64,000 nucleotides of DNA from Paenibacillus tyrphae (GTDB lineage Bacteria; Bacillota; Bacilli; Paenibacillales; NBRC-103111). Below are positions 45,310-53,678 of this stretch, piece by piece. Each line of letters starts with the position of its first letter. The first letter of the stretch is position 1. A program made the translations under genes and the position numbers. Under the pieces are notes generated by a model. It searched no databases. It saw only the letters and a program-made list of their open reading frames with translations, and was not told the DNA's origin. Where the stretch lies: assembly GCF_024158745.1 (NCBI RefSeq), contig NZ_JAMZAW010000007.1, positions 124,001-188,000 of the forward strand, in the 5' to 3' direction.

Positions 45310-45585
45310 ACACTTTGCTCCTTTCAAACACTTTTCTGATTTTCATAGCTAGGCAGTTCACAATCGCTCAGTTTAATCGTAAAGTAAGCGCATTCAATTT
45401 GTTAAAAATTATTATCTTCGAATTTGAAAATCCCCCCCTTTAACAGACTGAAACTGTAGCTTGATTATCCGTCATTGAATACAATAAAAAAATCGTATAA
45501 ATCTACATTCTTATCGATAATTTCTTTAGCGCGATTGATTCTTTCTCTAGTCTCATCGACAATTTTTCACTACACGAGTGCGTAA

Positions 45586-45636
45586 AAAAGTACCGTCATC
45601 TGCGATACTTTTACGCATTTGACGATACTTTTTTAA
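45586..45636. repeat. fold-back element with two mutually exclusive hairpins
   Basis: AAAAAAGTACCGTCA (45586-45600) pairs with TGACGATACTTTTTT (45622-45636) with one mismatch, and GCGTAAAAAAGTA (45582-45594) can instead pair with TACTTTTACGC (45608-45618). The 3' arm ends in six T, as in attenuators. It lies in the 530-base gap between the lyase pseudogene and the SDR gene. Confidence 0.6.
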
Positions 45637-45772
45637 TTTAAGAATTGTCTTGGGTTGATATGATATTCGAAGCTTGCGGCCCCAATTCGCTTAGCGTAGG
45701 TTGCATTTGGTAACAATGTGTAGTGGATCTACTAAAACCAAATGTAGAGAGTGGAAGGCCGTTTTACTTTAA

Positions 45773-45801
45773 TTGACAACCAACGCATATCGTAATAAAA
45801 T
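45773..45801 (+). promoter_or_regulatory. sigma-A promoter of the SDR gene
   Basis: TTGACA (45773-45778), exactly 17 bases, then TAAAAT (45796-45801). A TTTACGTAAA palindrome follows at the expected transcription start and could be an operator. Confidence 0.7.
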
Positions 45802-45842
45802 ATTTTTACGTAAATATATTTTTTTATAAAGGTGGTGGCTTC

Positions 45843-46844
45843 ATGAACCTGTTAATCTTGGGCGGTACCCGGTTTCTGGGGAGGTTCTTGGCAGAGACGG
45901 CGCTGGAGCGGGGGCATACGTTGACGCTCTTTCATCGCGGCCGGCACAGTAAAGACGCATTTCCCGAAGCGGAGCACATCATAGGGGACCGGGAAAGCGA
46001 GCTTGAGCTGCTGCAGGGCAGAACGTGGGATGCGGTGATCGATACGTGCGGCTTTGTTCCCCGCGTCGTACGCTCCTCCGTCGAACTGCTGAAGGACCGT
46101 GTAGGACATTATACTTTTATTTCGTCCGTATCGGTATACGAGGATCTAACGCGGTTACATGTAAAGGAAGACGCGCCTGTCGCAACGCTAGCCGACGAGA
46201 GCACCGAAGACGTGTCGCAGCATTACGGCGCGCTCAAAGCGCTTTGCGAGAAGACGGTCGAAGCCGCTATGCCTGGCAGAGCGCTGCACATCCGGCCCGG
46301 TCTGATCGTCGGCCCGTACGATTATTCGGACCGGTTCACGTACTGGCCCCATCGGATCGCGCAAGGGGGAGAAGTGCTGGTGCCGCCCAAAGAGGGGCGC
46401 ATTCAGGTGATCGATGTGAGAGACCTCGCCGCGTGGGTGATCGACTTGGTCGAGAAGCAGACAGTCGGCACGTTTCATGCCAGTGGTAGCGACTCAACGA
46501 TGGAGCAGCTCGTCGACGCGTGCACCCGGTTCAGCAGCAACCCCGCCGAGTTTACCTGGGTTAACGAGCCGTTTTTGAGAGAGCAGCAGGTCGGCCAATG
46601 GATCGAGCTCCCGCTCTGGCTGCAAAGCGACAGCTTGCTCGGGTTATTCGCCATCGACAATACGAAGGCTTTCGCTTCCGGGCTGACGACCAGACCGTTA
46701 ATCGATACGGTTCGCGACACCCTCGCATGGGATCGAAGCCGCTCGCCGGAGGAGAAGCGCAAAGCCGGACTGGACCCGACCCGCGAGGCGGAGCTGCTCC
46801 GCCTGTGGAATAACAGGGATGCCGCTGCTTTCGGGGCAAAGTGA
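45843..46844 (+). CDS. NAD(P)-dependent epimerase/dehydratase (extended SDR)
   Basis: A 333-residue Rossmann-fold enzyme. The N-terminal nucleotide-binding motif is NLLILGGTRFLGRFL (GxxxxxG type), followed by IGDRESELELLQGRTWDAVID and FISSVSVYED; the catalytic YxxxK is YGALK. The C-terminal half contains HIRPGLIVGPYDYSDRFTYW, typical of sugar-nucleotide epimerase-like proteins related to plant mRNA-binding/CSP41-type reductases. Substrate unknown. It is a single gene with its own promoter, the first plus-strand gene of the window and the start of the more GC-rich part. Confidence 0.85.
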   Translation: MNLLILGGTRFLGRFLAETALERGHTLTLFHRGRHSKDAFPEAEHIIGDRESELELLQGRTWDAVIDTCGFVPRVVRSSVELLKDRVGHYTFISSVSVYEDLTRLHVKEDAPVATLADESTEDVSQHYGALKALCEKTVEAAMPGRALHIRPGLIVGPYDYSDRFTYWPHRIAQGGEVLVPPKEGRIQVIDVRDLAAWVIDLVEKQTVGTFHASGSDSTMEQLVDACTRFSSNPAEFTWVNEPFLREQQVGQWIELPLWLQSDSLLGLFAIDNTKAFASGLTTRPLIDTVRDTLAWDRSRSPEEKRKAGLDPTREAELLRLWNNRDAAAFGAK

Positions 46845-46913
46845 ATTGAAGCGCTTCCAAAATTGGAGGTTATTCGTTCTGGAGGCGGCCGCAGCCGGCA
46901 AGAATCACCGGAC

Positions 46914-46977
46914 AACTCCCCCGCGGCGGGGCAGCGCTCAAACGAAAAAACAAGCGCCCCCTCTGCCGCGGAGTTAC
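46914..46977. terminator. GC-rich hairpin between convergent SDR and AraC genes
   Basis: AACTCC, GCGGC and GCGCT blocks on the left recur as complements on the right (AGCGC, GCCGC, GGAGTT) around a loop with six A, forming a bulged stem just before and over the end of the AraC gene. It probably serves as a two-way terminator. Confidence 0.4.
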
Positions 46978-47876
46978 GAGCAGCCGTCGTGCTTCGGCTT
47001 GTAATCGCTCGGGGCTTGACCGGTCCATCGGCGGAATTGCCGTGAGAAGTGGCTCGCGGATTGAAACCCGAGCCGTTCGGCGATCTCCGTCATCGGCAGG
47101 TTCGTCGTCACCAGCAGCTCCTTCGCCAAACTCAGCCTTCTTCGGCTGACGTACTGCTTAGGCGACAAGCCGTACACCTTGGAGAACAGCTTCGAGCATT
47201 GGCTGCGGCTCAGGTGCAGCTCCTCGGCTACGGCGGAAATCGTCGCCTCTTCATGAAAGCTTCCGGCTAGCCGCTCTTCGATCGCATGAGCGACATCGAT
47301 CGCAAATAAAGTAGCCTCCTTGGACGAGGCTTGACCGGCGTGCGCATCCCGCTCCCGGATTAACGCAAGTACATCCCGAACGATGAGTAACGTATAAGAT
47401 TGCAGCAGCAGCCGGTCCTCGAACCGGGGATTCAGCTCCTCGTGCCAAGACACATCTCCATGCGTATCGGGAGCGGCGTAATGCCGCATCATTTCTTCCA
47501 ATTCCTGAACATAGAACGGAAGCTTCCCGCGGCTCGCAGATCCGGACGGAATATGGGAGTAAGGCGCAGCCCCGAGCACACTCCGCACCTCCGCGTCGTC
47601 CAAGTCGAAGTGCACGTTGAAGAATCGGTAATGCGAGCTTGCGGCTGCCGCGGATTCGTGACGGATGCCCGATTTGATCAACAGCCAGTCCCCCGGACGA
47701 AGCGTCAAGGAGGTCCGGTTAATGTCATGCACCGATTCGCCCTCCAGGCAGCAGATCAATTCATACAAATGATGATGATGCCGCGGGTACCGCCAACCCG
47801 GCGGCTTGATGCCGAAGTGACAGCCGGTCACCTGCAGCGTCTGTGTCATATTAGGAAAATGGAATAAACGGTCCAT
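46974..47876 (-). CDS. AraC-family transcriptional regulator
   Basis: The ATG at 47876 (GGGAG upstream) gives MDRLFHFPNMTQ and 300 residues; the frame opens to 47948. An AraC-type cupin sensor domain (YPRHHHHLYELICCLEG, LRPGDWLLIKSGIRHES) precedes a C-terminal double HTH (ISAVAEELHLSRSQCSKLF; IAERLGFQSASHFSRQFRRW, then GQAPSDYK). It is just downstream of, and on the same strand as, the GH35 galactosidase with a terminator between, so it is a likely but not certain regulator of it. Confidence 0.9.
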   Translation of the reverse strand: MDRLFHFPNMTQTLQVTGCHFGIKPPGWRYPRHHHHLYELICCLEGESVHDINRTSLTLRPGDWLLIKSGIRHESAAAASSHYRFFNVHFDLDDAEVRSVLGAAPYSHIPSGSASRGKLPFYVQELEEMMRHYAAPDTHGDVSWHEELNPRFEDRLLLQSYTLLIVRDVLALIRERDAHAGQASSKEATLFAIDVAHAIEERLAGSFHEEATISAVAEELHLSRSQCSKLFSKVYGLSPKQYVSRRRLSLAKELLVTTNLPMTEIAERLGFQSASHFSRQFRRWTGQAPSDYKPKHDGCS

Positions 47877-47982
47877 GCCGGTGACCGCTCCCTTCTGGCC
47901 AAATCCACGCTTTCCCTCAATGTAACATGTTTCGCAGCCCGATGTCATCTTGAAGCGGGTTTACAAATATTCCTACAAAGCA

Positions 47983-48022
47983 CAAAAAACCGGCGCCAAC
48001 CCTTGTCAGGTTGGCACCGGCC
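47983..48022 (-). terminator. rho-independent terminator after the GH35 gene
   Basis: A 12-bp stem (CCGGTGCCAACC with GGTTGGCGCCGG, one mismatch) and 7-base loop are followed on the minus strand by TTTTTT, immediately after the stop at 48036. Confidence 0.85.
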
Positions 48023-48035
48023 TCATCGTATACTA

Positions 48036-49811
48036 TTATACCGTTACCTGCGATACCGGTCCGAGCTCCGGCTGGTCCGTGAACGTCAGTTCCCGCTTCT
48101 CCGTTCCATGAAGCTCAAACACGACGATCTCGTTCTCGCCTTGCCGCAGCAGCGGCGCAGGGATATACAGCGTCTGCTGCGGCCCGCGCTTCCAGTAGCG
48201 GCCCAGATGGAAGCCGTTGACGTACACGATGCCTTTGTTCCAGCCGTCGAGGCGCAGGAACGTATCCGCCGGCTGCCCCTCGATCGGCAGCACCGCGCGG
48301 TAAAAGCCCGGGTATCCCGGCTCCGCTTCCTTCCCGTCAAAGCTGACCGGGGCTACGTCCTCCAGCGGCAGCGGATAGATGTTCCAGCCGAACAGGAACT
48401 GGTTGCCGTGGCGTATGCCTTCCGTGATACCTTTGCGGTCGAGCATGAACGGCCCGTAGTTGATCCGGCCTAGATTTTCGACCAAAATGCGCAGCGTCGC
48501 TCCGCCCTCTGGCACGGCGAACGATACCTTTTTGCTCGGGTCCCAGCGCTCGATTACACCGAGGAACTCGTCGTTCACATAAACCAACGCCCGGTCGCGG
48601 CAATCCTGCAGCACAAGCTCCCGTTCCTCCCGTGGTCCGGAGATGAACGTTTCGTACAGGATAAATCCGTCGTTTTGCCCGACCGCTTCCATCGGCTCCG
48701 GGCACGTGTGGCGAACCGGCTCCGACAGGCTGTCCAACTGCCCGAATAGCGAGGCTGCTTCGCGAACCGGCACGCTTCCATAGGCGGCCTTCGGAATCGG
48801 CTGCGGCAGCTCAAGCGGCGGCAGCTCCATGTAGCGGGACAGCGTTTCCCGCACCGCGTAAAACTTATCCGTCGGCTCGCCGGATTCGTTCAGCGGCACA
48901 TCGTAATCGTAGCTGGTGATCGTCGGCTCGTAATGATCGCGCTGCGGACAGTTCGCCCCGCTCATATAGCCGAAGTTCGTTCCGCCGTGGAACATGTAGA
49001 AATTGACCGAAGCGCCGAGACGGAGCATATCGTCGAATACGTCCGCCACGTCCTTCGCGTCCCGCGTATGGTGATTCTCGCCCCAATGGTCGAACCAGCC
49101 GTTCCAATATTCCATGCACATGATCGGTCCGTCCGGCTGGTATTTCCGCAGCATCTCGAACGCTTCCTCCGCCCGGGACCCAAAGTTCACCGTCTCCAGC
49201 ACGCCAGGAATCATGCCGCCCTGCAGCATGAAATGCTCCGGTCCGTCGGAGGTGAACAGCAGCACGTCCATCCCCCGCTGCAGCATCGCATCCTTCAAAT
49301 AAACCAGGTACGCCCGGTCGTTGCCGTAGCTGCCGTACTCGTTCTCGATCTGCATCGCGATAATCGGCCCGCCATTCGTGCACAGCAGCGGCTTCAGCAG
49401 CGGAAGCAGCACATCATAGTACGCATCGACGCGGTCAAGATACGGCCGGTGCATGCAGCGCACCCGCATGCCCGGATCAGCGAGCAGCCAAGCCGGCAGC
49501 CCGCCGAACTCCCACTCCGCGCAAATGTACGGGCTCGGCCGCACGATCACATGCAGACCGACCTCACCGGCGATCTCAACAAAACGAACCACGTCCGCCA
49601 GCCCGTCAAAACGAAACTGGCCCGGCTTCGGCTCGTGTAGATTCCAAGGAATATACGTTTCTACGGTATTGAAGCCGCAGGCTTTCAGCTTAAGCAGGCG
49701 ATCCTGCCAATACTCGGGCACCACCCGGAAATAATGAATCGCACCGGAAACAAGACGGATCGGTTCCCCGTCCAGACAAAATTGCCCGTTTTGCACATCG
49801 AACGTCGCCAT
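48036..49811 (-). CDS. GH35 beta-galactosidase
   Basis: A 591-residue family 35 enzyme without signal peptide. Conserved segments: LVSGAIHYFRVVPEYWQDRL (about 20-39), AEWEFGGLPAWLL (98-110), the acid/base Glu 158 in MQIENEYGSYG and the nucleophile Glu 234 in MCMEYWNGWFDHWG; then the beta-sandwich domains with YVNDEFLGVIERW and KGIVYVNGFHLGRYW. It removes terminal beta-galactose from oligosaccharides in the cytoplasm. Length and motifs are complete. No importer gene is adjacent. Confidence 0.95.
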   Translation of the reverse strand: MATFDVQNGQFCLDGEPIRLVSGAIHYFRVVPEYWQDRLLKLKACGFNTVETYIPWNLHEPKPGQFRFDGLADVVRFVEIAGEVGLHVIVRPSPYICAEWEFGGLPAWLLADPGMRVRCMHRPYLDRVDAYYDVLLPLLKPLLCTNGGPIIAMQIENEYGSYGNDRAYLVYLKDAMLQRGMDVLLFTSDGPEHFMLQGGMIPGVLETVNFGSRAEEAFEMLRKYQPDGPIMCMEYWNGWFDHWGENHHTRDAKDVADVFDDMLRLGASVNFYMFHGGTNFGYMSGANCPQRDHYEPTITSYDYDVPLNESGEPTDKFYAVRETLSRYMELPPLELPQPIPKAAYGSVPVREAASLFGQLDSLSEPVRHTCPEPMEAVGQNDGFILYETFISGPREERELVLQDCRDRALVYVNDEFLGVIERWDPSKKVSFAVPEGGATLRILVENLGRINYGPFMLDRKGITEGIRHGNQFLFGWNIYPLPLEDVAPVSFDGKEAEPGYPGFYRAVLPIEGQPADTFLRLDGWNKGIVYVNGFHLGRYWKRGPQQTLYIPAPLLRQGENEIVVFELHGTEKRELTFTDQPELGPVSQVTV

Positions 49812-49963
49812 AAGAGCACCCTTTCTGCATTCGGTATTCTTCCTTTATCTTAGAACGTCCGCGGACAATACCGAATAGCCAAAGCGTCCGATTATTTGAC
49901 CTTTTTTTCCGTTGTTCGGGCGTAGCACCTTCGCAAAAGCTGAACATGCCGCTCCCTCTGCCT

Positions 49964-51231
49964 TTAGAACGCTACGGGAAGCTTCGTCAAGCCACGTAAC
50001 ACCAGATTGGGCCTCCAGAGCAGTTCTTCGGCCGGAACCTTCAGACGCAGGTGCGGCAAACGACGCAGCAAGCCGTCAGCCCAATCTGTCCTTCCAGCCT
50101 GGCCAGAGGCGCACCGAGGCAAAAGTGAACGCCCGAGCCGAACGCCAAGTGACGGTTATTTTTCCGCTCAACATCCAGGATGTCCGGCTCAGCGAACCGC
50201 CTCGGGTCCCGGTTCGCCGATGCAAGCACGGCCATAACGAGTTCCCCACGGGGAATGACGGAGCCTCCGAACTCGACCGTTTCGCCGGCATAACGCTGCG
50301 TAGCCATCTCCACCGGGCTCGTATAGCGAAGCAGCTCTTCGACGGCACCCGGGATCAGCCCAGGGTCGCGAGCAAGCTTTTCCCTCTGCTCAGGGTGCTG
50401 CAGCAGAGCCAGCGTCCCGTTGCCGAGCAGATTGACCGTAGTTTCATGCCCTGCGATCAGCAGCAGAAAAGCCATAGCCAGCACTTCGCCCTCGCTCAGT
50501 TGGTCTCCCGCCTCCTCCGCCCGAATGAGTGCCGTGAGGAGATCATCCTTCGGACGATTGCGCCGCTCCGCAAAGAGAGCCTTGAAGTAATCGGCCAAAG
50601 CGAAGGTGGCCGCAAGCTGCGATTCGTCAGGCTCCAAAATACCGGAGCTGCCCACGATCACATCCGACCACCCCCGGAACAGATGCCGGTCTTCCGCCAG
50701 AATGCCCAGCATTTCCGCAATAACCGTGATCGGAAGTGGATAGGCGTATTCGGTAATCAAATCCGCCTCTCCCTTGCCCTCCATCGCATCAAGCAGTTCC
50801 TCGGCAATCCGCCGAACCTTTTCGCGCATTTGTTCGATCAGCCGCGGAGTAAACGCCTGATGCACGAGCCCGCGCAAACGGGTATGATGCGGTTCGTCCA
50901 AGTCGAGCATATTTTGAGCAAGCTGCTCTAACAACTCCGGCTGCTTAGGCAGCCGCTCCAGCTCCTCCGGGGTTTTGGCATTGCGCAAATCCTTCACGAA
51001 CCGGTCGTCTTTGAGCAGCGCCTGTACGTCATCATAGCGCGTAATCAGCCACATCCCTTGCCCGTCCGGCAGCTCTGCCCGATATACCGGCGCGTTATCC
51101 CGCAAATACGCATACGTCGGATACGGGTTCGCCTTGAAGGCCGGATCGAACAAATCAACCGGCCGCCGAACCGCGCCGCCCTCGCCAAAGACAGGGTCCC
51201 GCTCTACTTTCGGAAATGCTTCATGTTCCAT
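49964..51231 (-). pseudogene. cytochrome P450 with a C-terminal frameshift
   Basis: The open frame 50041-51231 encodes 396 residues of a bacterial soluble P450 (CYP107-like): LDLDEPHHTRLRGLVHQAF, I-helix AGHETTVNLLGNG, ExxR in VEELLRY and the heme loop FGSGVHFCLGAPLARLEG with Cys about 371. After QIGLT the reading becomes cysteine-rich and stops. Restoring one base at about 50070-50074 continues as LLRRLPHLRLKVPAEE and NLVLRGLTKLPVAF, the expected P450 C-terminus, to a stop at 49964. So a one-base deletion, or sequencing error, cuts off the last 36 residues. It is divergent from a TetR gene with shared operator-like sites between. Confidence 0.85.
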
Positions 51232-51253
51232 GGCTCCTCATCCTTTCCGTCAA

Positions 51254-51279
51254 TAAAAATGAACATTAATTCATTTTTA
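51254..51279. promoter_or_regulatory. operator-like palindrome upstream of the P450 gene
   Basis: Perfect 10-base arms TAAAAATGAA and TTCATTTTTA around a 6-base centre, beginning 23 bases upstream of the P450 start. It belongs to a set of three TGAA-N6-TTCA sites in this divergent region. Confidence 0.65.
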
Positions 51280-51399
51280 AATCCAAAAAAACGACCTGCT
51301 TCAGCCAGCAAGTCAATTCCGCTCCGGGGAACGCAGCTTCCTTCGTCGGAACGGTCTCGGCTCGGGGATAAGAAAAGTTGCCATGTTTCCCGCCGGATC

Positions 51400-51422
51400 A
51401 ATAATGAATTAAAGTTCACTAT
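51400..51422. promoter_or_regulatory. second TGAA-N6-TTCA operator-like site
   Basis: AATAATGAA and TTCACTATT flank TTAAAG (core 51405-51418), with one mismatch between the 9-base arms. It lies in the middle of the P450/TetR intergenic region, where promoters of both genes are expected. Confidence 0.55.
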
Positions 51423-51557
51423 TCACATTACACCTGCCTCTCCGTTTCTGTCAAGAGGTATTCAAGCGCAGCATTCGGCGAAGATTATCGACCGCCGGTC
51501 CGAAGGTCGAATGCCCTAGTCCTTGACAAGAAGGGTCGCTTTCCCTATATTCACTAA

Positions 51558-51571
51558 TGAATGGGGGTTCA
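51558..51571. promoter_or_regulatory. third TGAA-N6-TTCA site overlapping the tetR ribosome binding site
   Basis: TGAA, TGGGGG, TTCA spans the GGGGG ribosome binding site of the TetR gene, and an overlapping TTCA-N4-TGAA sits at 51550-51561. Binding here would fit autoregulation. Confidence 0.5.
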
Positions 51572-51575
51572 CGAT

Positions 51576-52229
51576 ATGCAGGTGCTGAAAGAAGAGCTTC
51601 GCCTCTCCATTATTCGCATTGCCCGGGAATCGTTTCTGGAGCAAGGCTACGACAAAACCTCGATGAAGGATATCGCCCTTAAACTAGGCGTATCCGTGGG
51701 AAACTTATACCGTTATTTTCCGAACAAGGAAGCGCTGTTCGAAGCCGTAGCCAAGCCGGCGTACGATCGGCTGCTCACGTTCATTTCTGACCATGAAGCG
51801 AATCCCCCGGCGGAATTCAACGGGCTATCCTTCATGAACGAACTCGGCGAAATCCTGTCCGATCTGCTGCGCACACACCGCGAAAGTCTGCTCATTCTGC
51901 TATACGGCAGCAAGGGAACGAGCTACGAGTATACGAAGGAAGAGCTCGTTCATCAGATGACCGAGCACCTGCGCATGCATTTGACCGATTACAACTCCCG
52001 CTGTCCGGACGCCACCCCGGCCGACGGCAAGCTTTCCCCTGCGGCCTCAGGCGCAGCAGCGCCGCTTGACGCAATCCCGATCAATCCGCAAGTTTCGCGG
52101 CCGCTTACCGTCGCTTTTTTGGAAGGATATTTTGAGATCATCCGTCTGCACGCCGATCCGGAGGATATTCGCGAGATGACCAAACATTATGTGACCGTCT
52201 GGTTTAAGGGATTGTTAAGCTTGATGTAG
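51576..52229 (+). CDS. TetR/AcrR-family transcriptional regulator
   Basis: The ATG at 51576 has GGGGG 8 bases upstream; the frame also has an ATG at 51561 without a site. The 217-residue product has the TetR DNA-binding domain (IARESFLEQGYDKTSMKDIA, KLGVSVGNLYRYFPNKEALF) and a variable ligand-binding domain. It is divergent from the P450 gene with three palindromic sites between them, so it most likely represses that gene and itself, being released by a hydrophobic ligand. Confidence 0.9.
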   Translation: MQVLKEELRLSIIRIARESFLEQGYDKTSMKDIALKLGVSVGNLYRYFPNKEALFEAVAKPAYDRLLTFISDHEANPPAEFNGLSFMNELGEILSDLLRTHRESLLILLYGSKGTSYEYTKEELVHQMTEHLRMHLTDYNSRCPDATPADGKLSPAASGAAAPLDAIPINPQVSRPLTVAFLEGYFEIIRLHADPEDIREMTKHYVTVWFKGLLSLM

Positions 52230-52251
52230 GTGACAACGGCTATAGAGCTTT

Positions 52252-52284
52252 GGCCCGCTATCGCTATTGATGCGGGTCTTTTTG
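52252..52284 (+). terminator. terminator after the tetR gene
   Basis: GCCCGC and GCGGGT form a short GC stem around a 13-base loop, followed by CTTTTTG, just downstream of the stop at 52229. Confidence 0.55.
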
Positions 52285-52302
52285 CTTGTTGATCGCAACG
52301 GC

Positions 52303-52749
52303 TCAGACCATAAAGTAATTGACCCAATCGACCCGAACGCCGCCCAATTGGTCGAAAAATCGTTGCGCTCGCTTATTATCGGGAGCTGTAATCCAAGTCA
52401 TGTGGGCATAGCCCTGATCCTTCGTGTAGCTTTGACATTGCAGAAACAGCCGCCTCTCTACTTCCGTATCCCGGTAGGGCTCAAGCACAAATAGGTCGTT
52501 CATTATTGTAATGTTATCGGCTTTCATCGTGCTGAAGGTAAAGTATAACGTGGCAAAACCAATCATCTTTCCATCTTGTTCGGCTACAAACTGCACCCCT
52601 CCTTGTTTTTTGAGCAGAGCCCAAATCAGATGATGTATTTTTTCAGTGCCCGGCCATGGTTTCTGATAAAAGCCAACAATATATTCATGCATCAGTTCAG
52701 TCAATCGGGGTACGTCCTCAGCTCGGGCATTTCTTACCACAAATGGCAT
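52303..52749 (-). CDS. GNAT-family N-acetyltransferase
   Basis: A 148-residue acetyltransferase with the GNAT order: N-terminal VVRNARAEDVPRLTELMHEY, strand pair VQFVAEQDGKMIGFATLYF, motif A region IMNDLFVLEPYRDTEVERRL (a weakened Q/RxxGxG/A acetyl-CoA loop) and C-terminal ITAPDNKRAQRFFDQLGG. Substrate unknown. ATG 52749 has AAGGGGG upstream. It is divergent from the next operon. Confidence 0.85.
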   Translation of the reverse strand: MPFVVRNARAEDVPRLTELMHEYIVGFYQKPWPGTEKIHHLIWALLKKQGGVQFVAEQDGKMIGFATLYFTFSTMKADNITIMNDLFVLEPYRDTEVERRLFLQCQSYTKDQGYAHMTWITAPDNKRAQRFFDQLGGVRVDWVNYFMV

Positions 52750-52922
52750 AAAAAAACCCCCTTAATGATGATGCATAATTATACATTTTATTGAATTCAC
52801 ATACAATCAACTTCGCCAAAAAATGTCCACAACCTATCCCCAATATCTGGATAACTTATCTTTCCTTAGGATATCCTATAAACGACTCCCTCCAAATTTC
52901 GACAAAATTCGCATATTGGGAC

Positions 52923-52991
52923 TTGACATGGAGGCACGTTTAAAATATAGTAAACCCATCGGAATTAACCTTAACTGACTCGTCAGTTAAG
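52923..52991 (+). promoter_or_regulatory. promoter and palindromic operator of the TetR/amino-acid ABC operon
   Basis: TTGACA (52923-52928), 17 bases, TATAGT (52946-52951) is a near-consensus sigma-A promoter. Downstream of the expected start is a perfect palindrome at 52970-52991, with arms CTTAACTGAC and GTCAGTTAAG around a 2-base centre. It ends just before the ribosome binding site of the TetR gene and is a very good candidate operator for it. Confidence 0.8.
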
Positions 52992-53003
52992 TGGAGAGGG
53001 GCG

Positions 53004-53637
53004 ATGGAAGCTGCCTGCTTTACCGGAACAAGATCAGGATCGCCGTCAGCAGCTGATGGCCGCGGCTCTGGACTTATTTGCCCGCAAGGGATATCACGGC
53101 ACCAAAATTTCCGACGTGGTCAAAGCCTCGGGGGTGTCGCAAGGCACATTCTACTGGCATTTTCAAAGCAAAGAACAGCTCGCGCTGGAGTTAATCGAAA
53201 GCGGCAAAGAGAAGCTGATCAAAGTCATCGAGCAAGGCTACCGCAAGCACGCAGGCACGGTAGACGACATGGTGAGCTCGTCCGCGCGGCTGCTTACGGA
53301 TCTGTTCGCATTTGCCGACCGGAACCGCGATCTGATGGCTCTGCTGCTTATGAAAGGCCAAGGCGCCGATCCGCCGGTGCGGGAAGCCGTCTCGCAGACC
53401 TGGATCGCGTTCGAGGAAGCGTTCAAAAGCAACATTCAACGGGCCATTGAGCTCGGGATGCTGCCGGGGACGAACGATTTGTCGCTGCGGGCAAACATTC
53501 TCGTCTGTTTAATTACCGGCGTGCTAGCCAAATGGCTGTTCGGACCCATGCACGACGTCGGTTTCCAATCCACGTATTCGCCGGCGCAAATTGCCGAAGA
53601 AACCGCCAAGTTCGAATTCCGGGGCTTGCTCGGATAA
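53004..53637 (+). CDS. TetR/AcrR-family regulator, start region frameshifted
   Basis: The main frame (ATG 53056, 193 residues) has a TetR DNA-binding domain: MAAALDLFARKGYHGTKISD and VVKASGVSQGTFYWHFQSKE, then a ligand domain. The 53056 start would omit the first part of helix 1 and has no ribosome binding site. A good site (GGAGAGG) precedes an ATG at 53004, which is one base out of frame; removing one G from the ATGGAAG there would give MKLPALPEQDQDRRQQLMAA, a normal N-terminus. So either one base was inserted or sequenced wrongly, or 53056 is used. It is the first gene of an operon for amino-acid uptake and peptide cleavage. Confidence 0.8.
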
Positions 53638-53678
53638 CCTATAACCCATCTACGAAGACCCACAAGGAGGCAACTGTT

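Noticed and set aside
48865..49640. Long alternative frames inside the GH35 gene
   Set aside because: The GH35 frame has both catalytic glutamates and full length; the others are shadows.
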